From contig JAFAGX010000026.1 in NCBI GenBank assembly GCA_019237515.1, positions 1-13,120 on the forward strand: 13,120 nt of DNA. Reading direction: 5' to 3'. Of the stretch, positions 1 through 6,659 are shown piece by piece. Made by a program: the position numbers and the translations under genes. The notes under the pieces were generated by a model, which was not told the DNA's origin, made no database searches, and saw only the letters and a program-made list of their open reading frames with translations. The DNA comes from Acidobacteriaceae bacterium. Lineage in GTDB: Bacteria; Acidobacteriota; Terriglobia; Terriglobales; SbA1. Each line of letters begins with the position of its first letter. Position 1 is the stretch's first letter.

Positions 1-1190
1 AGTGGCGCAGGTTCGATTGCCGGGGCAGATTCGCCTACGGATTCGATTGATGAAAGAGGTTCAACCAGTGATACGGGTTCAAGCGATGAATTGACCGGCG
101 CGACCTTATCCATGAGCGGCGTACGATGAGTGGACGTGGCAGTATCAGGCACCGGGATTCGCTGCGTCGGGGCTTTCTTGTTTTCGGAAACAACTTCGAC
201 AGGCAATTCAGGTTCCTGTGCGGAGGAAGGACGCTGGAGTTCGTCTTGCAGTCCGAGAATTGCATGACGCATTTCCTCCGCGTCGTGAAAGCGGTCATTC
301 GGATTTTTCTCGAGCGCTTTCATCAGCACCGCAGAAACCGACGCCGGGATCTTAAGATCGGGTCTCAACTGGTCGGGAGGAATTGGCGCCGTATGCAGGT
401 GCTGAACCAGCAAACCGACTGGAGTGTCGGAGTCGAATGGCACCCGTCCCGTAAGCATTTCGTACAAGACAATGCCGAGGGCGTAAAGATCGGACCGTCC
501 ATCGAGTTCGGCGCCATGCCTTCCCATCGCCTGTTCCGGAGACACATATTGCGGAGTGCCAACTAGCAATCCTGAAGCTGTAAGCGGCGCGCTGCTTGAT
601 CCAGCCTGGGTAAACTTGGCGATGCCAAAGTCCAAAACTTTCACGAAATCGCTGCCATCCGGCATCGCGATAAGCTGGATGTTGTCAGGCTTAATGTCGC
701 GATGGGTGATCCCCAGTTTATGCGCCGCGGCAAGTGCCGACGCCACCTGGGCGCTAATGGAAAGCGCCCGCAAGGTGGGAAGCGGACCCTCGTTTCGGAT
801 TACGCTTCTCAGGTTTTGCCCTTCTACGTACTCCATAACGATGAATGGACGACCATCCTCGGTACGGTCCAAGTCATCTACGTGAACAGCGTTCGGGTGC
901 TGGAGTTTGCGGGCGGTCACCGCTTCTGATCTCAGCCGCTTGATGAACTGATCGCCATCTGCCAACTGGCTGTTGATGAGCTTAATGGCCTTGATCTCGT
1001 TGAAGGCAAGATGACGAACCTGATATACCGTGGCCATGCCGCCGGAGCCGATTCGCTGAAGAATTTGGTACTTCTCGCGAATGACCATTCCCGGTAGATA
1101 GTCTGAGCTGCTACTGAGTGTGGTCCCGTCTTTGGGACAACATTGAAAGTCGACGGGGTAAACGACTTTACAAGTGGCGCAATACTTCAT
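1..1190 (-). CDS. Ser/Thr protein kinase with N-terminal Cys-rich motif (C-terminus beyond window)
   Basis: Bacterial Hanks-type Ser/Thr kinase, read leftwards from ATG at 1188-1190; 396 residues are visible and the frame is open at the window edge. Residues 1-22 (MKYCATC...CCPKDG) form a zinc-ribbon-like Cys motif (C4, C7, C17, C18) of the kind that opens many acidobacterial kinases. The kinase domain spans about 40-315: glycine loop GSGGMATV (48-55), ATP-binding lysine K70, probable alphaC glutamate E89, catalytic loop HRDIKPDN (163-170, D165 intact), DFG (187-189), SPE (217-219) and D234. All catalytic residues are present, so activity is expected. From about 320 on there is a Pro/Ser/Glu-rich linker with loose EP-S repeats, probably leading to a further domain outside the window. 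A Shine-Dalgarno-like GGGGAAGGG (minus strand, 1198-1206) lies 7 nt before the ATG, supporting this start. It lies 116 bp downstream of the giant cyclase gene on the same strand and may be co-transcribed. Substrates are unknown. Confidence 0.93.
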   Translation of the reverse strand, partial: MKYCATCKVVYPVDFQCCPKDGTTLSSSSDYLPGMVIREKYQILQRIGSGGMATVYQVRHLAFNEIKAIKLINSQLADGDQFIKRLRSEAVTARKLQHPNAVHVDDLDRTEDGRPFIVMEYVEGQNLRSVIRNEGPLPTLRALSISAQVASALAAAHKLGITHRDIKPDNIQLIAMPDGSDFVKVLDFGIAKFTQAGSSSAPLTASGLLVGTPQYVSPEQAMGRHGAELDGRSDLYALGIVLYEMLTGRVPFDSDTPVGLLVQHLHTAPIPPDQLRPDLKIPASVSAVLMKALEKNPNDRFHDAEEMRHAILGLQDELQRPSSAQEPELPVEVVSENKKAPTQRIPVPDTATSTHRTPLMDKVAPVNSSLEPVSLVEPLSSIESVGESAPAIEPAP

Positions 1191-1212
1191 TTTTCGGCCC
1201 TTCCCCGCGCTG

Positions 1213-1234
1213 CCTGACTGAGCCGTGCGTCAGG
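1213..1234 (-). repeat. Inverted repeat in the leader of the downstream kinase gene
   Basis: CCTGAC (1213-1218) and GTCAGG (1229-1234) are perfect 6-bp arms around a 10-nt loop, inside the 116-bp gap between the two minus-strand genes and just upstream of the kinase Shine-Dalgarno. There is no T-run, so it is not a convincing intrinsic terminator. It could be a leader hairpin or an operator, or chance. Confidence 0.3.
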
Positions 1235-1306
1235 TCGCGAGAAACCTCATTTGTCTCTCTGGAGCAGCGGAGCCCAGCCATACCCTCGCCCTTTTCCGGC
1301 GCGCAA

Positions 1307-4300
1307 TCAAGCATATTTTTTCTGGGCTTGCGGCTTCAGGCTCCTAACTTTATACGCCAACAGAGGTCCTTCGTGCTTGGTGGGGATGGTGAGTTGCGAA
1401 GCCTCAACTCGTTGCCAAACGCGCTGGTACAACTCTGGGCTGATCAAGATCTCTCCGGCTTTAGCCGCGGAACAAAATCGCGACGCCAGGTTGACGGCAT
1501 CCCCGATGACGGTGAATTCCATGCGCTCGGAGGCACCCACAAAGCCATGCAATACCTCACCACAATGAAGTCCGATTCCGATTTCGAAGACTTTCTGCCC
1601 GCGAGCTGCACGCTGCTGGTTCAATTCCACCATGGCCTGTTGCATGTTTGCCGCTGCGCGGAGCGCGTTTGCGTGGTGTTGCGGATCTGGATCGGGACTG
1701 CCAAAGACGGCCAGCACAGCGTCTCCGATGAACTTATCGATCGTGCCGTCAAACTTGAATATGGAATCGGCAGCCAAGGAGAAACATTGGTTGAGCAACT
1801 CGAGGATGTCTTCGGTATCCATTCCCGCGGAAAGATTGGTGAACCCTCGGATGTCGGAAAACAGGATCGTGACCTCAGAGCGTTCTCCGCCAAGCTGCAA
1901 GCGTCCGCGGCGAACCCTGTCGAGCAGCCGGGACCGGACTTTGGGCGAGAAATTCGTCAACAAACGATCGAGCAAGCCCACATTACGCTTCAAGTCCTCT
2001 TGCAGCTGCATATCATTGAGGAGCATGCAGGTCTGTTGCGCGACGGCGACTAACGTCTTCAGATCATCGCTTTCGAATGCTTGGTCAGCATTGGCGCCAT
2101 CGAGACAGATTACGCCTAAGATCTGGCCTTTCCATACGAGCGGTGCATACATGCCGAAGCTCGGATTGGGGGTATCGGAATCCATCTCCTGTTTAGAGAT
2201 GAATGCTTGCTTGGTCTCCATCGCTCGGCACGCCGCCTCCAGGTTTATTACCGGTTCACTCTGCGGAACATATGCTTTGAGCAGCAGTTCTTCGGCATTG
2301 TTGCCCTTGATCAGCACGGCACCGCGATCTGCTCCTGGAATGGCCGCAAGCAAACCTGTCAAGAATCGATGAAGAATTGGTTCAACCCGAGTTTCTCTTT
2401 CAATCTCCGAGGACAGCTCGCATAGCAACTTGAATCGCGCCGCAGACCGGTTTGGTGAGTCCGCTACTGCTGCTCCTGCGCTCTTCTCTTCGGTTTCCTT
2501 CGCATCAGCTGGCGGGGGAGTGGTCTCTGTGTTAACCGCTTCAAGGATCTGTGTCTTCGCAAATGAGACCTCCCGCACCTCGGTCAATGGAATGGCGGTA
2601 CTGGTCGCATTGAGCACGCGAACCGGCGTACGCTTCGGACTCTGCCGGAATGCTTTCAGTTCCTTCGCGAAGTCATCCGAAGAAAGATGGACCTGCTGCA
2701 GGAACTCGGGTAACAATGATTGTCCTTCTTCAATCAATGCAAGCAAGAAATGCTCGATCCGAATCTGGGCGGAGTACATACTTCTTGCAACGTTTACCGC
2801 ACGCACGCACAAGCCCTGGATCCTTGGCGAAGGCCGTGCCGCAAGGACCGTCTGGTTCGAGCGAGAAACAAACCGTTTCTGCAGTAATTCACGAAGGATG
2901 CGGCGCGTCATCCGCGAATTAACTCCCTTGGCTACAAGCAGCGACTGGAGCGGCTCGAATTCAGACCGCACCGATTCGACAGCCTCCGGGGTTAAGCGGA
3001 ATTCACGTTGCACATCAGCCTCGAAGACCTTTTCCAGGCTGAGGATGCCCAACAAAAAATGTTCCGGTTCAATGTACTCGTGCCGGGACCTGACACCTTC
3101 AAATTCGGCGATTTGGACGGCAATTTCGGAAGACTTGGAGAGGGATAGGATCGGTTCGCTGGAGGATGCAGCAGGGGCGCCAAGGACCGTATTGACGCTT
3201 TCCGGCGGTGGCGAGACGGTTGAAGGTTCCACGGTTTTTGCAGCTACTTTGGCGGGTTCTCCCGGAACTGTGACTGCGGTCTTCTGTGGTTCCGAACTCA
3301 CGCTCGGTGAAGTTGGCGCTGACGTCCTGGCCGCTTCCGGCGTTGAAGAGAGCGTTCCCTTAGCGACGTTTGCAGCTTTGGCAGCTTCTTCTGCACGTTT
3401 TACTGCCGTCTTCTGTGGTTCCGCAGGTTTGCTCGGCAATGCCGTCTTTTCGGCCCCCTTCGGCATCACTTCAGAGGAAGCTGCTTGGGGCTTGTGATCC
3501 GCATTTTTTTGCGAAACCGGGGGAGGAACGTCGGCCCCTGCCGGTTGCCGTCGCTTCGCCTCAGTCAACGGGCTCTTGGCAATCAAGTCCGCTATCGCGT
3601 TTATGCTCAGTAATTCTGTAACCGGGGCTGGCTTCGGTTTTGCACTCTCCGTCAGCTCCGCCTGCAAGCCTTGAAATTGCTCCTGGAGCGCCGCGGAGCC
3701 GAACGGCAAAAATGGCGCCACCGTGTTTAACAACTTCAGAGCAGCATCGGGGGAGTTATCTTTTGACAACAATTGAGCATCACGAATAGCGACCCCGATT
3801 TTCCTGTCCGCGACTTCGGTCTGTTTGGCCTCGATTTCCAGCCGGACCAGGACCAATTCCGTTTGAATGCTGTCCGTAGCCCCTAGCGGAATTTGAAAAT
3901 TCTGATAGAGTGCTCGCGCGCTGCCAATATCCTCTGCGGCAAGAGCGTTTCGCACCTGTTCTTTGAGAGTTACCACTGCCTGGATTGCCTGCTCGCGTTG
4001 CCGAAATTGATGCACGGCCTCGGCGAATCCGGGCACGTTTCTATATTGCGAGTCCTGTGCCTCTAGAAATTTGATTGCTTCCGCGTACCGCCCCCGGCGT
4101 TCCAACTGCTCTGCGGTGAAAAGTGCTTTATCTACGGCGGATTTCAAGTCGGCCATTCGGCGGGCAATATCGGCGAGCATCGTTCTGAGCTGCGGATCAG
4201 GAAAATCGTGAAGTGCGGATTCGAGCAGGTCTTGTGCTTCTGGATACTTTTCTTCCGCCACTAACTGGCGTGCCTGATTCGCGATCGCCTCACAGCTCTG

Positions 4301-6292
4301 GCGTTTGGCAAAAGCGCCGGCTTCCGATCGGGCGAGTTGCAGCAGTTCATCTAAGTCGCCCGAGTTGGTTTCTTTGCAGGCTGTTTCGAGCAACAAAATC
4401 GCGTCAGAAAATTTACGAAGCTGGATGAAATCGCGAGCACGTCGGATTACGTCCGATTTCTCGTCCTCCATGCGCTTTTTCTCGATGCTCTGCTGCACCG
4501 TTGCCGACAACCTCTCCAGAGAAGTCTCTGCGGGATATTTATGCAAGGCGCGCTGCAACACATCCAGAGCTTCGCTGAGTTGATTGCTTTCCACCAGTTT
4601 GCGTGCGTCAGCCAACTGTTGTTCAATATCACGCCGCTTTTCGCTCTCTCGTTGCTGGCTTTCGATGTCGAGTTTCAGCTTGAGCAGTTCCGGATCGTTG
4701 GGGAATGTGGCCAAACCATCCCGAATGCGAGCCGCAGCCGTGACGTAATCCTGTTTAGCGAATGCTTCTTGGACCTGAGCGGTCACATTCTTCAGATCGG
4801 CACGTCTTCGCTCTTCCTGCTGCCTCGCCTCGGCTACTACGAGAAGGTCTTTGATCCCCGAAGCTGAGGGGTCCAGGGTCTGCGCTTGCCTTAAGAGTTG
4901 AAGCGCTGCCGACAAATCATTCTGCGAGATTCGCTTTTTCGCTTCCGCCACGAGATCTTGCACCTGCTTCTGCCGGTCATTGATTACAGGTGGAACGATT
5001 ACCGGAGGTTGAGCGATTGGAACCTGCAGTTCACGAACCTGAGGCTTCGGAGGGGCTGCAGGCGGAGCTTGTTGTACCGATGAGCGAGCGCCTTCAAGAG
5101 GAGCATTCCTGTCTACGGCCGCGCGTACGGGCTCATTGGGCTTAGTTTCCGCTTTTTGGCTTTCTCCGAATACTTCCCGAAGCCGCACAATCTGCGTATT
5201 GCCCGGATCAAGCTTGAAAGCCTGGTTCAGGTATTCGCTTGCTTCGTGCGTGTCGGACCGAGCCAGTGCATGTTCCGCCTCGGCCAGCAGCTCTTTAGCT
5301 CCAGCGCTGCCCTCCTGCCTTTGAAATTCCGCCTGCGCCTCACGCAGTCTCACCTTGGCACGAGCGTTCTGCGGATCCCATTTGAGCACCTGCAGCAGGT
5401 AATCTTTTGCACGTGCCCACTGCCGCTGAGTTGCCGCAGTCTCCGCACTCTGCAGATATTCAGAAATCCGCTCGCGCTTCCATTTCTCAAGAATGCGGGT
5501 CAAATCCGAACCAAACTCTTCGCCGGTTTGATAACGCTGCTCGGGCGCTTTGGCGAGCGCCCGTTGCACGATCTCGTCGAGACCAGGGGGGCAATTCTTC
5601 ACAATCCGCTTTAAAGAGCCCGGGCCCTCGTTACGAATCTTCGACAGGAGTTCGCCCGCTTCTGTGGCCTCCCATGGAAGTTTGCCGGTAAGGAGTTGAA
5701 ACAGTACGACACCGACTGAGAACAGATCGCTCCTGGCGTCGATCTGCGCCCCACTGAGCTGTTCCGGGGATTGATACTGGAAACTCTCGTTGCCGGACTG
5801 TCGCGCGCTTTCTGATCCGAGGCTCGCGATCTCGAAATCCACAACCTTAACGGAGCCGTCTTTCAGGACCATCAGGTTGCTGGGCTTCAGGTTGCGATGA
5901 ATCACGCCGTGCTGACGCGCACAATCAAGAGCCTGGCAAACCTGGAGAATGATATTCAGCTTCTCATCCAGCGGCATGGACGAGCGGGCGCGAATGAGTG
6001 AATCTAAGCTATCCGCGTCAAGATACTCCACGACCAGGTACGGGCGGCTATCCTCCACGCCCCATTCGTACACCGGGTTTATATTGGGGTGCCGTAACTC
6101 ACTCAGGGACTCCGCTTCCAGATTAAAACGCTTGAGCATTTCGGGATCTTCATCCCGGAGTGGGGCGAGGACCTTAATAATGACATTACGGCCGAGTGCG
6201 GGGTCTTGTGCCTTATAAAGGGTCCCTGCTCCGCCGCGGCCAATCGGCTCGATCGAATCGTACTTCCCTATCTTCTTAAATTGTTTCCCCAC
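1307..6292 (-). CDS. Giant signalling fusion: pseudokinase-TPR-tandem ClpN-GAF-class III adenylate cyclase
   Basis: 1661-residue protein; no membrane segment or signal peptide is evident, so probably cytosolic. Domains in order: kinase fold 11-268; about ten TPR-like helical repeats 280-880, interrupted by a Pro-rich linker 385-440; Ala/Pro/Ser/Lys linker 885-1045; tandem ClpA/B-type N-terminal repeats 1050-1110 and 1155-1215 (HEYIEPEHFLLGIL and IRIEHFLLALI signatures); GAF 1284-1428; nucleotide cyclase 1465-1650. The cyclase keeps both metal aspartates (D1480 in FSDIRGFT, D1524 in IGDAVLAVFG), adenine-selecting K1520 and D1598, and transition-state N1601 and R1605, so cAMP synthesis is expected. 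The kinase fold keeps K40, E59, K136, N139 and D152, but the catalytic aspartate is N134 (HRN) and DFG is DFE, suggesting a pseudokinase. Start is GTG at 6292: an in-frame TGA lies at 6314-6316, no other good start lies between, and the next in-frame Met is residue 51, inside the kinase domain. No Shine-Dalgarno is visible. Divergent from the sigma54 activator. Confidence 0.95.
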   Translation of the reverse strand: MGKQFKKIGKYDSIEPIGRGGAGTLYKAQDPALGRNVIIKVLAPLRDEDPEMLKRFNLEAESLSELRHPNINPVYEWGVEDSRPYLVVEYLDADSLDSLIRARSSMPLDEKLNIILQVCQALDCARQHGVIHRNLKPSNLMVLKDGSVKVVDFEIASLGSESARQSGNESFQYQSPEQLSGAQIDARSDLFSVGVVLFQLLTGKLPWEATEAGELLSKIRNEGPGSLKRIVKNCPPGLDEIVQRALAKAPEQRYQTGEEFGSDLTRILEKWKRERISEYLQSAETAATQRQWARAKDYLLQVLKWDPQNARAKVRLREAQAEFQRQEGSAGAKELLAEAEHALARSDTHEASEYLNQAFKLDPGNTQIVRLREVFGESQKAETKPNEPVRAAVDRNAPLEGARSSVQQAPPAAPPKPQVRELQVPIAQPPVIVPPVINDRQKQVQDLVAEAKKRISQNDLSAALQLLRQAQTLDPSASGIKDLLVVAEARQQEERRRADLKNVTAQVQEAFAKQDYVTAAARIRDGLATFPNDPELLKLKLDIESQQRESEKRRDIEQQLADARKLVESNQLSEALDVLQRALHKYPAETSLERLSATVQQSIEKKRMEDEKSDVIRRARDFIQLRKFSDAILLLETACKETNSGDLDELLQLARSEAGAFAKRQSCEAIANQARQLVAEEKYPEAQDLLESALHDFPDPQLRTMLADIARRMADLKSAVDKALFTAEQLERRGRYAEAIKFLEAQDSQYRNVPGFAEAVHQFRQREQAIQAVVTLKEQVRNALAAEDIGSARALYQNFQIPLGATDSIQTELVLVRLEIEAKQTEVADRKIGVAIRDAQLLSKDNSPDAALKLLNTVAPFLPFGSAALQEQFQGLQAELTESAKPKPAPVTELLSINAIADLIAKSPLTEAKRRQPAGADVPPPVSQKNADHKPQAASSEVMPKGAEKTALPSKPAEPQKTAVKRAEEAAKAANVAKGTLSSTPEAARTSAPTSPSVSSEPQKTAVTVPGEPAKVAAKTVEPSTVSPPPESVNTVLGAPAASSSEPILSLSKSSEIAVQIAEFEGVRSRHEYIEPEHFLLGILSLEKVFEADVQREFRLTPEAVESVRSEFEPLQSLLVAKGVNSRMTRRILRELLQKRFVSRSNQTVLAARPSPRIQGLCVRAVNVARSMYSAQIRIEHFLLALIEEGQSLLPEFLQQVHLSSDDFAKELKAFRQSPKRTPVRVLNATSTAIPLTEVREVSFAKTQILEAVNTETTPPPADAKETEEKSAGAAVADSPNRSAARFKLLCELSSEIERETRVEPILHRFLTGLLAAIPGADRGAVLIKGNNAEELLLKAYVPQSEPVINLEAACRAMETKQAFISKQEMDSDTPNPSFGMYAPLVWKGQILGVICLDGANADQAFESDDLKTLVAVAQQTCMLLNDMQLQEDLKRNVGLLDRLLTNFSPKVRSRLLDRVRRGRLQLGGERSEVTILFSDIRGFTNLSAGMDTEDILELLNQCFSLAADSIFKFDGTIDKFIGDAVLAVFGSPDPDPQHHANALRAAANMQQAMVELNQQRAARGQKVFEIGIGLHCGEVLHGFVGASERMEFTVIGDAVNLASRFCSAAKAGEILISPELYQRVWQRVEASQLTIPTKHEGPLLAYKVRSLKPQAQKKYA
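3273..3423 (-). repeat. Imperfect duplication within the low-complexity linker of the giant cyclase gene
   Basis: Two 22-nt segments, 3273-3294 and 3402-3423, differ at one position and are 129 bp (43 codons) apart, in frame. They encode the repeated EPQKTAV motif at residues 958-964 and 1001-1007 in the Ala/Pro/Lys-rich linker. This suggests the linker grew by internal tandem duplication; neighbouring residues are only loosely similar. Confidence 0.6.
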
Positions 6293-6399
6293 AATGATTT
6301 GGACCGTGAATTCTCAAGTTTCGATGGTAATACGCCAGCCCCTCAACTGCCGCAGCCATCCGTTTTCCGGTCCTTGGCGCGACGACGGTTAAGAGTACA

Positions 6400-6420
6400 T
6401 TGATTCATGTATCCAATCAA
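6400..6420. repeat. Inverted repeat TTGATT-N9-AATCAA (candidate operator)
   Basis: Perfect 6-bp arms at 6400-6405 and 6415-6420. A second, overlapping dyad, TATCC (6410-6414) and GGATA (6423-6427), interleaves with it. It sits about 110 bp before the giant cyclase start and overlaps the weak leftward promoter candidate, so it could be an operator for that gene. The spacing is too long for an FNR/CRP-type site. Confidence 0.35.
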
Positions 6421-6545
6421 CTGGATATGTGGGACTTACATGAGCGGCTCGGGCCCGGTCTGACGGGACGCTACTCGCTAGTCGTAACGGAGGTTGCAAG
6501 GTAGATCGAGCAAGGAGCACCGATTGAAACTTGTTGCAGGACAGT

Positions 6546-6561
6546 AACTTAATTGTAAGTT
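6546..6561. repeat. Palindrome AACTTA-N4-TAAGTT (candidate operator)
   Basis: Perfect 6-bp arms around ATTG, about 100 bp before the sigma54 activator start. It overlaps the -10-like hexamer of the best sigma70-type promoter candidate (TTGAAA at 6524), a position where a bound protein would repress. Short palindromes in AT-rich DNA can be chance. Confidence 0.35.
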
Positions 6562-6580
6562 CCGAAAACCAGGCTTAACA

Positions 6581-6598
6581 ACAAACAGTTATGTTTGT
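6581..6598. repeat. Inverted repeat ACAAAC-N6-GTTTGT (candidate operator)
   Basis: Perfect 6-bp arms at 6581-6586 and 6593-6598, 62 bp before the sigma54 activator start codon and 20 bp after the AACTTA palindrome. The arms differ in sequence from that palindrome, so if both are operators they would bind different proteins. Confidence 0.3.
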
Positions 6599-6659
6599 AC
6601 CGAAAAATTTTCAAAATCGATAGAGTTTCTGACGCCTTTGCCGCATCCTTTATTAGTCG

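Larger units (their letters stand above)
6293..6659. promoter_or_regulatory. Divergent intergenic region between the giant cyclase gene and the sigma54 activator gene
   Basis: 367 bp with no supportable gene. It lies between the start codons of two divergent regulatory genes and so must hold both promoters. The right half is AT-rich. A possible sigma70-type promoter for the activator is TTGAAA (6524-6529) with CTTAAT (6548-6553) at 18-bp spacing. A weaker leftward candidate for the cyclase gene is TTGATT (minus strand, 6420-6415) with TACTCT (6397-6392) at 17-bp spacing. Neither is strong. Three inverted repeats are listed separately. Neither gene has a clear Shine-Dalgarno. Confidence 0.6.

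Noticed and set aside
35..562. Short open frames on both strands within the left kinase gene
   Set aside because: They are out of frame with the clear kinase reading frame (1190 leftwards), which carries all catalytic motifs; no frameshift is needed.
1191..1306. Intrinsic terminator between the two minus-strand signalling genes
   Set aside because: Short inverted repeats are present but none is followed by a T-run on the minus strand, so co-transcription remains possible.
1118..3497. Long plus-strand open frames (1118-2053, 1632-2372, 2430-3497) opposite the giant cyclase gene
   Set aside because: They are antisense to a well-supported coding frame with clear ClpN, GAF and cyclase motifs. 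Their translations are low-complexity Ser/Arg-rich with no recognisable domain, as expected for shadow frames.
6337..6352. Leftward sigma54 promoter for the giant cyclase gene (GG-N10-GC register on the minus strand)
   Set aside because: GG and GC are correctly spaced, but the TT of the -12 element is GG and the match elsewhere is poor; likely chance.
6400..6420. FNR/CRP-type site (TTGAT...ATCAA)
   Set aside because: The half-sites match FNR, but the spacer is 11 nt instead of 4, so a canonical FNR dimer would not fit. Kept only as a generic inverted repeat.
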